Source: Saccoglossus kowalevskii
Taxonomy: Eukaryota; Hemichordata; Enteropneusta; Harrimaniidae
Assembly: GCF_000003605.2 (NCBI RefSeq)
Contig: NW_003140811.1
Location: 409,612-455,935, forward strand
DNA: 46,324 bases
Direction of reading: 5' to 3'
Below are positions 36,001-46,324 of the stretch, in pieces (the stretch's first letter is position 1; each line of letters starts with the position of its first letter). The notes beneath the pieces were generated by a model. That model made no database searches. It was given only the letters and a program-made list of their open reading frames with translations, and was not told the DNA's origin. A program made the translations under genes and the position numbers.

Positions 36001-39000
36001 AACAATTTACTTGCTTTAAAATGGTGTTATCTTTTTATTTATGTACATCATGTAATTTTATTAATTTGCATTTGATATATATATATATATATTGAAATGA
36101 ATATTTAAAATTAAATGAAAGAAAAATGTTTATATACAAGTGGAAAACGAGAGCAAGAGATAACATGATACAAACTAATAAACATTATTGGACTGCGATA
36201 ACTAATTGCACTGTTCATTTATTTATTTTCATTTTCCAATACTGTAGAATAATATATTTTCGCTTGGAATTTATTTTCGCTATTTTCACTGAAGGGATGA
36301 TTCCGTGAAAATAAAATCCAGCGAATATACTTTGTTTTCTATATTTCACATTACACTCATCAAAAATCAGTGAAAAATAAATTCCATACAAAACGCCCAA
36401 GAAGCCTTTTCAGCGAAAAAATTAATTCCAGCGAAAAGAAAGTATTCCACAGTAATATATATTTATTTTATTACAGTATTGTAGGCTTTTGGCCTTATAT
36501 TCAACAAAAAGTCCATAAAATCAAAGGAATGATCATGCCATCTTAATCAACATTGGAAATAATATTGTCTCTTAATTTGAAACATTAGAGTATATACTTT
36601 GATAAAGACTGAAGCACAATTGGGTTATGAGAATTTAAAAGTGAAATAAATTTAATTTTTGATGGGTATTTGTAATAGTAAGGGGGAAGAAATTTTTCTC
36701 TCAAAAGTTTGTAAAAGGGACATTCGCAACAAAAATGAAAATTTATTTTTATATTTTGTTTTCACTTTCTGTAAAGTACATAAAGTGCAGATTCTTCTTT
36801 CTCTGGGAATATTTACCGCCCTACCACTCTTGATGTGAAATCTGTGACAAGAAACACGAAATCTGCATACGGAACTCCTGAGAAAATTGTTATTGATAGA
36901 GAACAGATATTTCTTTAAAACCCGATAATTTTTATAGAGACTATAGGTGTCAAGCATGGAAAAGGATTGCAAACTGATTGACCATTGTTGTGCAGCAATA
37001 TCAGACGATCTTTGTTTAAAGGTGGACACAAACATATTTACATTGCCGACCCCTTGTATATCCCAAGTTATACCGAGACCAAAACTAAACAGCAATTCTA
37101 TTAGGTTATATGCCCAGCATGTATAACCTCTTTCATTTATTTCAAATTGGTAATTATAACAACATTTAATATCTTGTCACAATCCTGGATGTTTAACCAA
37201 TATTTAACAATACAAGACATTCTAAAGGTTTTCAGCAGCAGTTCAAGTGCCTTTAGTATATACTTGCTAAAAGAGGTATGGACTTTTTCAATATTTTCTC
37301 CAGCATGGAATCCCCAATTTCACACTCGTAATTCAATATTGGTAGATTTTGACGTCACGAAAATAAAAATGTTGAAAAATGTTCAAATTTCCATGTTTTA
37401 TAATCGCAGACAGTCATACTTTTAAGTGTTAGGTATTCTGAATATGTTAGTAAGGAAATAGTCAATATAAAAAAAATTGTCTGCACAGGAAATCAATACA
37501 GTATAATATATTGAATGTATTCAGATTTGACTGGATATTACTGTTACGTACACTGTACAATGTATGGTGGTGATCTTATAGTGTTCTCACTGAACAAAAT
37601 AAGCCGTCACAACGCCTTTTATTTGAGAACGTTGTTAAAAATGTTTTTTGAATCAAGTTAGAAAACAGAAAGCAATATTAGAATATTGCTGTGATTTATA
37701 AAATCTGTTTGTTTTCTCTAAGCTTTGTTTAAATCACCATACTCATCACAACGTGTTGTGTTCGATATTGGTTGCATATGTGTACAATGCTTGCTTTCCA
37801 ACATGTGCTTTGTGATGACTTAAATGTGTAAAAGACAATGACAGATTGAACTACCTTAGTCAAAATTTAACATAAAAATAAAAAATATATATATACCGGT
37901 ATATATATATATATATATATATATGTACATATATATATATTAACAATATTGGTGGGATATATTCTGCCATATATAATATACCGGTAGTTTTTTACAGAAA
38001 AGTTTAAAAGAAATCTAACATGTATATGTGTAGAACCACTAATTATAATGTAATTATAGACTTTTATAGTAGTAAAATCATTTGCATATTTCCATTGAGA
38101 ATTGGAATAAACGTACAAGAATTCATAATGTCAGCTAAATTACAAAACAGTAAATGTACGTTCTGTGAATCTAATTGTGATTAAACACAATTTTAATATT
38201 GAATGAATTTGGTCATTTCTGAATTAACCTACCAAAATATAACAACAAATACTTTCAATCGGGAAGTTTCAGTTTAAAGCAGGCTCTTTCAGTTTTCTGT
38301 CTGCTAGGAGTGAATCAAGTTGGTCCATTATAGTGTGATGTCACTTCCTGGATACAATGCCTCTAATGGCAGACAGAGAGTGAATCAAATTGGCCTAATA
38401 GCATGTGATGTCACTTCCTGTATACAGTGCCTGATAAATGTCAGATAAAACATTGAATGTCAAACCACTGCTAAAGTCTAAAGAATGCTTTGGTAAAAGC
38501 CAAACTCAATTTCTGCTGATTTTCCAGTGATTTTAATGCACATTAGTATGACTTTAAACTAAGTTCCTAATTAGGCCAGATAAAGTGAACTCTACTTGTT
38601 ATCTGATTAGTGAAATACATTTATTCATTTTATAGCCAATCTGTATAACAAAAGTCTAGAAATGTCAACATCACTTTGATTCAAATTAATCCACTTGTGA
38701 TTTTCACAAGGAGAATGGTGGTTTTGAGTATTCAATCTTAGCAACCCAAAACTGCACATTAACACAGCACATGCCCTCTTTTTTCCTAAAAATATTTAAA
38801 AAAAAGTTTTTGCTAGGGAAATTGAAACCTTTTTCTGATTGAAACAAGTTTTCTGATTGTAAACAGTATTACGTACATATTCTCAAAATACTGGAGCCCA
38901 CACTTCTATGGTTGTATATAATAACTTTTTTATAATAATAATTTTTTATAAACTTTCTCAAAGTAGGTTTCTATTTTATTTTCACAACTGGAATAATTTG

Positions 39001-42000
39001 TTAATGTTTTCATTTAAGGAATAAATCAAATAAAAAAACAACACATCAACGTCTTTGATTTATATACATTACACATCTAACGTGTAAATATTCATTATAG
39101 ATATATTGAGCATTCGTAATATTATTTTTATACCATGTCTCAATATTTTAAAAGTTTGTCATTTTATGAAAACTATTGTTAAACAAATAATTTGAAATGT
39201 TAAAAAATAAAATTGTCGGTCATCGTAAGGTGACGTCGCTTCATCTCACGTTGCTGGTCGACTTTTCAGAAAACCTTGTTGAGTTTCCATAGCATCATGA
39301 AGGAGATCATAAACAATGCCTATTGTCTCTATTGTGTTTTCAAGTTGAATGTTCATCGCCATTGTAATTACACTGTTGTTATTTGCAGCACAACACTTTT
39401 ACTTTTCCTCTTACTGGACAAAAAAACATTTGCCACTCCGAAATGCAATACTTATATTTTTTATAGAAATTCACGTCCTATTTATTATTCATGTATTGTT
39501 CGTAAATAATTGGAAGACTACCCTAGATAAAATGTGCAACTATATATAGTTCAAGCAGACATGTTTCAAGATTTTGGTTGATTTTTTTTTAAGACCAGAC
39601 TTTTTTTATTCCTTGTTTCTTGAGTTTTTATATGGCAATTTATTTGAGGAGGACGGGAAAAAAAAAAATTAATTCTTTTTTTCCCATTAGATTTAAGTGA
39701 GATCATTGATCAAAGAGAAGAAATGAAATAAAATTTTATTCCATGTATCACCTTGTTTCTGATCTGCGCGAGACTTCGGTAATTTGATCATGATACTTCC
39801 ACAAAAAAAGGATCTTGGTTTTGTTATGCGGCGGGCTGAAACAAAATGAAAATAAAAATAATTTTTTTTAGCAATTTTTTGCACTTAAAAGTCGACAGGT
39901 GCGAGAAATTACGCTGAAATAATATTTTATTTTTATTTCATTTTCGGCTCCTGTTCATTTGGCGGGTTTGCGAAACAAGGGATAATAAAAGTCTAGCCAA
40001 AATATGAATAAGTGAATCTAAAAAATCGACACAAAGCTAACTTTATATTTCTTTAATAAACCAAGCTTATATTTTTGAGAAAAATAAATAAATAAACAAA
40101 CAATTCTAATTAAATGGATTACAACAATTATAGAATTATATTTTTTTTCCAGCAATAATGCTTGCACAAATCATTTTTCACTTTTATTTATTTATCAAGT
40201 AATGCAATAACACAAGAATGTTATTCAGTGTACTAAGAGATAAAAACAGGGTCGATATTAAGTATATATCGATTCACTACTAATCTCCAATATCTGCAGA
40301 TTACCAGGGATTATTTTTTATAGCTGCTTTTATTCAACTCCTAAATCGATTTTAACTTTAGATACATCATGCGTTGCCATTGTTGTAATAAATTGCTTTA
40401 TGTTAAAATATGTACTATTACCATTGATTCCCCACTTTTCTTTTTATTGAAATAAAAAAAACATTGCATGTTTTCCAAAGAATCAGCAAATTAGCTTTAA
40501 CCCAGCAATTTTTTTTCATTTTAATGCTTTAATGCTTAGAAACCTGTCCTCAATGATGCCTAGATTAAAATAATTTGGTTTCTGGTCATTGCACAGCGCA
40601 CATCTGTTAAATAAAAATTTGAGAATTTAAAGGAAAAAAAAATTCAGTTTCATGGAAAATCCAAATGACAGAATAATTTTAAAATTAGAATAAAAATATA
40701 AGACATTTAAAATAATTAAATGCATCTATTTTGGGAAAGTTTTTAATTAATTAATTTTAATTAATTTTTATTCTATTTATTTTTTTGTGTGTGTACATTG
40801 TCACTCCCAACTTTAGAGCATACATTATACATGTATTGTGAATATTGTAAACATTCTCTTTACAGAATTCTTAGTTATCGCAGTAATGAACATATTGACG
40901 TTTAAGGAATGAATGAAATTATTGTTCTAATACCACATACCCTGTTGTTGCAAGTGTTTTTCTTCATAATGTTTCCATTCATATCCCATTGTGCTGCATG
41001 TTTTACAATAGAAGTTTGCATTTTATATACCGGTATAAACATTTATTGAGTATTTACCTCTGCTATTGATTTTGTCGAGCAGAGCTTATCAGATGAGTGA
41101 TTGTCCCGTCATTGTCTGTGTCAACTTTTTACTTTTTCGACTTCTTTTTGAAAACTACGAATCTGATTTCTTTGATACTTGGTGTGTATGTACCTTGTGT
41201 AGATCTCACTTAGATTTGTTCAATTTATGATTATATCTTGAATTCTCTAATTTTGGTGAGTATTTCTGTCATTTATGGTAAAAAATGGTATTTTCAACTT
41301 CTAGTTGAAAACCACAAGAGAGATTACTTTGATATTATACCTTAGGTACCTCTGTCAGATTTGTTCATTTTGTGATGATATGCTCAATTCATTAATTTTG
41401 ATGAATATTTTTGTCATTTTGGTAAACAGTGACATTTTTGACTTCTTGTTAAAAACTGCAAATTTATGGTTTTGATATTATACATATAGGTACCTTATGT
41501 GAAACAATCTCAGATTTGTTCATTTTGTGAGTGATAATATTTTCAATTCTGTAATTGAAATGTGCATTGCTAACAGCAGAGCTATTTCAACCGACAGGCT
41601 GCTTGTTTATATAACTAATGAAATAATTTGTGATAAATTATTTCTCTTGTATATTCTCAGGGATTGGGAAAGAAAAAATTAGAAGTTAAGCAAAAAGGTG
41701 CCTATCAACCAGATTTCATCGCCTGGGTACCCCATGCCAAGGATATTAAGAGCGCTGGTCCATCAGTATCCTCGTACAGGAATGACTACAAGACGGGGGC
41801 GACATCGCGAAGTGTTCCACAGATTTTAATAAACTCAGTCAGGAGGCCTAATACAGCTATGCCTATTGATCCGAAACCGCCCATTGATGAGAGGCCGTTG
41901 ACCACGTATCGCTTTGTACATAGACATTTACAGCCTAACCCTCGAGTAAACACGAATATGAACACTGGAGATGTGGAGGACCGACCAGTACCATTTGTGA

Positions 42001-42503
42001 AGACGCATCAGTATATTAACACAGCAATTCCTTCAGTGTACGACAGAAAAACATCACTCACTAATCTCCGGCGAAGTCGAGCGGCGTCAGCTCCTCTGAT
42101 GAGGGAAAGCGTTGCAATGTGTCTGCAATGGTATGTTCCAAAATCAGAGATAGTAACTCCGCTATCATTGGTTGGGAATGAAAACCGAGCAGCAGTCGGC
42201 CCCCTAAAAGAACTTTCACAAGTACAACCGAAAAGAGTTCTTGCAAGCACAAATGAAAGCTTTCAATCCCCTCCCATCTTGATGCAGACAGCGCCCCCAG
42301 CGCTTCAACAACAAGACACGCCAGCAGAAATGGTTCCATCACCACCAACAGTCAGCATGCCAGTCAGCATGCCCGCACCACTACCTCCTCCAGTTGTATG
42401 CACAGAACCTAGTTTTGCGCGTACGACGCCTGCAGCGCCAACTGCCCCACCTGTAGCAGAACCCGCACCACAAAACACAGCTAATTACTGTGAGGGAGAA
42501 TAG
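27033..42503 (+). CDS. HDNR-family protein, TEX36-like, four coding exons
   Basis: Predicted exons: 27033-27059, 27178-27291, 28975-29052, 41661-42503, all joined at phase 0, giving 353 residues. Exon 3 carries FSKHDNR (HDNR at residues 58-61), and exon 4 starts GLGKKK (74-79), followed by a Phe-x-x-Trp motif. Vertebrate TEX36 has the same series: HDNR, about a dozen residues, GLGRKK, then a Phe-x-x-Trp. Exon 1 ends in a Trp that joins YPSG, as in the TEX36 N-terminus. Later repeats such as SSYRNDYK and TTYR recall microtubule-associated sperm and cilium proteins (inference). Residues from about 274 on are Pro/Ala-rich and probably disordered, and the protein is longer than human TEX36 (about 186 residues). 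The start ATG has a good context (aacgATGG); another ATG at 26926 opens only a six-codon frame. Function is unknown in the family; testis expression is the known feature of vertebrate TEX36. Intron 3 is 12.6 kb. Confidence 0.82.
28491..28514. repeat. (AT)n microsatellite
   Basis: Pure AT run of about 24 bp in intron 2 of the TEX36-like gene. Confidence 0.9.
29567..30000. mobile_element. GGCCAGAC-ended MITE with TTA duplication
   Basis: TTA (29567-29569 and 29998-30000) flanks a 428-bp element starting GGCCAGACTTTTATTATCCC and ending AATAAAAAGGTCTGGCC. TGTTTCGCGA is inverted further in. A 3-bp TTA duplication suggests the PIF/Harbinger group. Intron 3 of the TEX36-like gene. Confidence 0.8.
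30668..30870. repeat. Short tandem repeats around TTGACAGTCTGCATGCAA
   Basis: TTGACAGTCTGCATGCAA occurs twice, about 50 bp apart (near 30702 and 30751). ATCAAACGCACA and AACACAG variants flank it and recur near 30836. Confidence 0.5.
31200..31444. mobile_element. piggyBac-like MITE, copy 2
   Basis: TTAA at 31200-31203 and TTAG at 31441-31444 flank a 237-bp body starting CCGTTTCACCACCAG and ending TTGGTGGTGAAAAGG. The interior shares GAAGATTGGGACAAAAAT with copy 1. Intron 3 of the TEX36-like gene. Confidence 0.8.
32777..32912. mobile_element. Short GC-rich MITE-like element
   Basis: TTTAAAGGGCGGCAGTCGTC and CGACGACCAACGTGCTTTAAA are imperfect inverted ends of about 25 bp around 85 bp. Unusually CpG-rich for the surrounding intron. 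Family unknown. Confidence 0.5.
32913..35234. other. Intron sequence without recognised features
   Basis: Part of intron 3 of the TEX36-like gene. Only a short TA run and chance frames; nothing else supported. Confidence 0.5.
33283..33302. repeat. (TA)n microsatellite
   Basis: Pure TA run of about 20 bp in intron 3 of the TEX36-like gene. Confidence 0.9.
35235..35248. promoter_or_regulatory. RFX X-box motif
   Basis: GTTACCATGGCAAC fits the X-box consensus GTNRCC-N2-RGYAAC at every position. Located in intron 3 of the TEX36-like gene. Confidence 0.5.
35553..35566. promoter_or_regulatory. RFX X-box motif, perfect palindrome
   Basis: GTTGCCATGGCAAC is the ideal palindromic X-box. It lies 318 bp from the first motif in the same intron. 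Confidence 0.55.
36240..36454. mobile_element. TACTGTAAAATAC-family MITE, full length
   Basis: Inverted ends TACTGTAGAATAAT and AGTATTCCACAGTA with TTTTCGCTTGGAATT/AATTCCAGCGAAAA next to them. The most complete copy in the window. Lies in intron 3 of the TEX36-like gene. Confidence 0.75.
36652..37150 (-). pseudogene. LINE (non-LTR retrotransposon) relic, C-terminal end of the reverse transcriptase ORF
   Basis: An open frame of about 165 codons on the minus strand. It carries GVGNVNMF and FKQR motifs, then a FRVSCHRFHIKSGR segment, NIPRERRICTLC and a following Phe/Leu-rich stretch. This series is the usual tail of LINE polyproteins in aquatic invertebrates: the linker after the RT domain and a Cys-containing knuckle (consensus like IPR..R.C..C). 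The Cys-His knuckle is incomplete and no polymerase core is present, so it is a 5'-truncated, decayed copy. It sits in intron 3 of the TEX36-like gene, antisense to it. Confidence 0.8.
37885..37942. repeat. (TA)n tract split by ACCGGT
   Basis: TA dinucleotides broken once by TACCGGTA (37894-37901) and once by GTACAT. Confidence 0.9.
38299..38440. repeat. Tandem duplication of a 70-bp segment
   Basis: GAGTGAATCAA and TGATGTCACTTCCTG recur at exactly 70-bp spacing (TGATGTCA at 38336 and 38406), with TACA-TGCCT blocks following. Intron 3 of the TEX36-like gene. Confidence 0.65.
39593..39998. mobile_element. GGCCAGAC-ended MITE, inverted second copy
   Basis: Starts GACCAGACTTTTTTTATTCC and ends GATAATAAAAGTCTAGCC. 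Internal order is reversed relative to the copy at 29570, so the two form an inverted pair in one intron. The duplication has decayed. Confidence 0.75.
41058..41607 (+). mobile_element. AGCTCCGC-ended repeat element, copy 2
   Basis: Starts with a CTCTGCT-TCGAGCAGAGC hairpin, then GAGTGATTGTCC, three imperfect units of about 150 bp with a GACTTCTTGTTAAAAACTGC block, and ends CAGCAGAGCTATTTCAACCG with an AGG-CTGCTTGTTT tail. It stops about 50 bp before the last exon of the TEX36-like gene. Confidence 0.75.
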
Positions 42504-42878
42504 ATGGCTATTATTAGACTCTTCTGGTTTCTTCATTTATGATTCTCTGTCCTAAATGTACAATACCCTTTATCAAACAATGAAACAAATTATTTTATTG
42601 CAGTCTAATTAGACAATTAATATTAGTCTTTTTAATTTCCATCTCAATTTTGGATCATGATTTATCTTTGATTACACCCCCCCTTTAAGAATTGTGATTT
42701 TTGTTTGCTTTATTTTAAATTGAGAATATAAATTACAGAAAAGAAACTGATGCATGAAGTCTTTCCTTTAAATATACAGCTATTCCATTGCAAATGCACA
42801 TTCATAATCACTAGGGCTATTGTCATTGGTTAATATACATCATGTGATATAACTACTGATTTGCATATGTCTTTGAAA

Positions 42879-42884
42879 AATAAA
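42879..42884 (+). terminator. Polyadenylation signal of the TEX36-like gene
   Basis: AATAAA lies 376 bp after the stop codon at 42503 and before the next repeat element at 42984. It is the first AATAAA seen downstream of the stop. Confidence 0.45.
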
Positions 42885-42983
42885 AGATGTGGATGTTTAT
42901 TCCTATTTAGTACTATATTCTGATTGTAAATATTTCTGTTTTGCTTTTTCAAGAGAGAAAAAAAAAATGTAAGAATACGTTTT

Positions 42984-43888
42984 AGCTCCGCTGTCGACTT
43001 TGTCGAGCGGAGCTTATCATATGAGTGATTGTCCGTCGTCGTCGTCCGGCGTCCGTCGTCCGTGTCAATGTTTTACTTTTTCGACTTCTTCTTGAAACCT
43101 ACAAGCCTGAATGCCTTGATACTTGTTGTATATGTACCTTGGGTAGACCTCTCTCTGATTTGTTCATTTCATGATCATATCTTCAATTCTCTAATGTTGG
43201 TGAATATTTTTGTTAAAAAGTGATATTTTCGACTTCTTGTTAAAAACCGCAAGTCCAATTGCTTTGATATTACATATATAGGTACTACATGTGGATCTCT
43301 CTCAGATTTGTTCATTTTGTAATGATATCTTCAATTCTCTAATTTTGGTGAATATTTTTGTCATTTTTGGTAAAAAGTGATATTTTCGACTTCTTGTTAA
43401 AAACCGCAAGTCCAATTGCTTTGATATTACATATATAGGTACTACATGTGGACCTCTCTCAGATTTGTTCATTTTGTAATGATATCTTCAATTCTCTAAT
43501 TTTGGTGAATATTTTTGTCATTTTTGGTAAAAAGTGATATTTCCAACTTCTTGTTAAAAACCGCAAGTCCAATTGCTTTGATATTATATATATAGGTACT
43601 ACATGTGGACCTCTCTCAGATTTGTTCATTTTGTAATGATATCTTTAATTCTCTAATTTTGGTGAATATTTTTGTCATTTTTGGTAAAAAGTGATATTTT
43701 CTTCTTGTTAAAAACCACAATCATTTATGGTGAAAAATGATATTTTTGAATTCTTGTTGAAAACAGCAAGTCCCATTGCATTGATACAGTACTATGCATA
43801 TTGTTCATTTTCTAATGATATCTTCTCTTCTTTAATTGAAATGTGCATTGCTAACAGCGGAGCTATCTCAGCCGAGAGGCTGCTTGTT
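42984..43888 (+). mobile_element. AGCTCCGC-ended repeat element, copy 3, expanded array
   Basis: The same end hairpins as copy 2 (AGCTCCGCTGTCGAC, TTT, GTCGAGCGGAGCT), but with more internal units. Four nearly identical units of about 168 bp lie between about 43205 and 43700. It follows the TEX36-like polyadenylation signal. Confidence 0.8.
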
Positions 43889-45069
43889 TTTTATTTTTTT
43901 ATTAACTGCACTGTATTTTCTGTTGTCATTTATTGTACTCGTGAATTCCTGTGTTTCTTTTTGTGTGCAATGAATGAATGTAGTCCGTCCACATATTTGC
44001 ATTATGCAAGATATTTGTATATATTACAACTTTCTAAAATGAATTCTAAAAATAAAATGCATTATTATTAGAGCTATGCTCTAAATAGTCACTTATAAGT
44101 GAAAATATTTAGTCTCCGTTTTATCGCCTGCTTCGTAGCATATTTATATTTATATATAGGCATTTTGCGAATCAACGACTAACACTCAATTAATGTAAGT
44201 AAATTGATAAGTTGACATACAGTTTCGGATTTTTTAAATAATTGGAAGAAATACAAAAGTATTTATCACTGTATAAACATTGAGTGCTGTATATGCTGTA
44301 ATTGCTTTGTTGTGTCGTCTTGTACACTTGGAAATGTTTTAGTTTTGTCACGAGCTATAAAGGTCGATGTTTGTCTTACAACATTTCTCACAAATTCAAT
44401 TGAGCTGTTGATCATATTTTCATTGTTGTTGGTTCAATGTTTCAAAATACAAGAAACAGAACTACCATGAAAAATGGAATCGAGGCATTATATACAAATC
44501 GGAATCTGATACGACAAAAAAAAAATCTATCAATAAATAAGCTGAATTCTGATTGGTCTTACCGTGTCAGGGATGGGTAGCCAATCAGGCAAAATTTTGT
44601 AAATAATTTGTATTGACTAAACTGGTATTTTTACATTGGTTTCTATGGTGCGATTATTGTCTCAAAATTTTGCTTGGAATTATGGGATGAAAAAGACATT
44701 GATATGGATTCTACTATTGCGAAAGTATTTCAAAAAAATTATGTATAATTTAATGAGTTTCCAGGGTGATAATAGTTTTCCATTATTTACAATGGGAAAC
44801 TATTTCCCATAAAACATTGCATACGTGTGTAGTAAAATGCTGAGTAATGCATAATTTGACTTCACCTTGAACTGCTTTAAATCTTAGCAATAATTTATAA
44901 AAGTTCACCTTGTAATGCTACACAGTTTAATTCCAATCATTTTACTAAAGAGTACCTCACAAAATGTGCTGATGCCAAACATACAACCGAGGTCAGAAAA
45001 GCATGTGCATTGTCTATGCTGTGATTATTGTGGCTTATGTCATGGGACAGTGGCGAAGTCTGTATCAGA
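43889..45069. other. Intergenic, no gene recognised
   Basis: AT-rich. Contains CACTTATAAGTG near 44090 and a 12-bp-armed hairpin ATAGTTTTCCAT/ATGGGAAACTAT near 44770-44800. No supported coding sequence. Confidence 0.5.
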
Positions 45070-45248
45070 TACTGTCAAATAATTTAATTTAGCCGGAATT
45101 AATATTTTCGCTAAAAAGATGATTTGGAGATTTTTAACGAGTTGATTTTAAAATACAGGATGAAAGGTATTTTATTCTCACTGAATCGGCCCTTCAGTGA
45201 GAATAACGAAAAAATAAACTGCAAGTGAAAATAAAGTATTTTACAGTA
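45070..45248. mobile_element. TACTGTAAAATAC-family MITE
   Basis: Ends TACTGTCAAATAATTTAATT and AAATAAAGTATTTTACAGTA. Intergenic. Confidence 0.7.
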
Positions 45249-45984
45249 CATACTACAAAGACTATGCTATTACACAAGCAAACAGAATACTAGTCACAGC
45301 ACTTGAACATCACACGTGGTAACACCCAACGACATACAAGGAACATTCACTCAATTCTGTTCCCAGTTGTACATTGATTCATCCATCCATGCTGATTCCA
45401 TCCAGTAATTTGTAATATATAACAATGAATGAATATTATTAAAATCAAATTTAGAAAGATATTGTAAAATATTGCAACCTAACATAGAAGACTTAATTTA
45501 TTAGTTAATGACAATCATTTCAGAATTGTATTTTACTTTGTGTAGATGCTTGCATGCAAGTTCATTTCATTGCCATGTAGAAAGTAAATCAGGGTAATAT
45601 TTGCCTTAAGTGAATTGAAATGAATAAACAATGAGTATTTGTAAGATAAATATATATTTGCCTTTTTATTAGTATATTAAGTTGTTCTTAAAATGTTACT
45701 TATGTAATATATTATGTCAATTAAACAAACGTGCATATATTGTTCGCTAATTAACTGTGATTGAGGATAAACTACTGCCCTCAAGACAATAACTGGGTAA
45801 TGAGAAGCAAAACACTAGACTCTGAAATCAGTATTTAACTTTCTCTTTTAACAGTTTCATCAATGATCATATGTGTATATGTTGACCAATCAAATCAACT
45901 GAAATTTCAAAAGGTTGGATTATGGTATGTCAATTCCAACATAATTTACATCTCCCGCGCGACAAACTTTGACAATCTATAATT

Positions 45985-46000
45985 CCACTTGGTGGCGCTG
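45985..46000 (+). promoter_or_regulatory. CTCF-like motif upstream of the partial gene
   Basis: CCACTTGGTGGCGCTG closely follows the core CCA-N3-GRKGGCRSY of CTCF sites, 133 bp before the ATG at 46133. Confidence 0.45.
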
Positions 46001-46132
46001 TTCGGAAATCTTCCATTCTGTTAATTAGAGACGGGTTATGCGCACGCCACTTTGGGTCGTATCTGTGAGCTCTCAAATAGGACCTCACGAATACGACCTA
46101 CTTTACATATTACCCATATTGCATTATACAAC

Positions 46133-46324
46133 ATGGCCGACAGGTTAGTTGTGCTTGTTATTTTCTTCCCGTTACATACACGATGTGTTGTTTACTAGTA
46201 ATCGCACGTTTTCCTAAACAGTATGTGAACCTTTGTCGCGTCGTCAGACAGAAATTCACTTTTTAACACATGAATTTTGCGTTTTTTTTCAATTTAGCCG
46301 AGTCGATTTATCACGGTGGAGCAA
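46133..46324 (+). CDS. First exon and start of exon 2 of a gene running off the window
   Basis: ATGGCCGACAG at 46133-46143 (context aacATGG) is followed by a GTTAGT donor. A pyrimidine-rich stretch and TTTAG acceptor lead to exon 2 from 46298. Joined in phase the product starts MADSRVDLSRW. The upstream 150 bp is locally GC-richer, with a CTCF-like motif and an inverted repeat, as expected of a promoter. Too little protein is visible to name a family. Confidence 0.6.

Noticed and set aside
46298..46324. Sideroflexin start suggested by the DLSRW segment
   Set aside because: Only about a dozen residues are visible and the match is a few residues; too little to name.

Overview
This is an AT-rich animal nuclear sequence with compact exons, GT-AG introns, TA microsatellites and many non-autonomous DNA transposons. 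There are no operons or prokaryotic signals. Gene content and repeat style fit a marine invertebrate, such as a non-vertebrate deuterostome or a lophotrochozoan. I cannot fix the phylum from sequence alone.

Layout: (1) 1-11,200 is mainly intergenic. It holds tandem repeats (4.07-5.74 kb), a ~215-bp segment duplicated at 7.4 and 9.3 kb, a small open frame at 8,029 and several tiny palindromic insertions. (2) 11,314-18,796 (+) is a nine-exon FOXRED2-like flavoprotein of 603 residues without an evident signal peptide or ER-retention tail. (3) 19,932-26,223 (-) is an eight-exon coiled-coil gene whose layout resembles the meiotic recombination protein IHO1/CCDC36. It converges tail-to-tail on the FOXRED2-like gene. 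(4) 27,033-42,503 (+) is a four-exon HDNR-family gene resembling TEX36, transcribed away from the IHO1-like gene across ~0.8 kb. Its third intron is 12.6 kb and holds several MITEs, a LINE relic and two RFX X-box motifs. (5) 42.5-46.1 kb is intergenic repeat. (6) From 46,133 (+) the first exon and start of the second exon of another gene are seen.

The genes do not form one pathway, but the IHO1-like and TEX36-like genes are both expected in the germline from their vertebrate relatives, and they share a divergent promoter interval with Myb-like, CCAAT-like and NRF1-like motifs.

The most unusual signal is a set of tiny insertions that are almost nothing but a palindrome. Four begin ATGGA and end TCCAT, are 16, 26, 28 and 68 bp long, and are each flanked by a 9-bp direct duplication. 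A second type with CTCAGACTAGTA arms has 7-bp duplications. One copy sits in a tandem repeat whose neighbouring units give the empty site. They are either exceptionally small mobile hairpins or excision scars of larger transposons that leave about 12-15 nt of each end.
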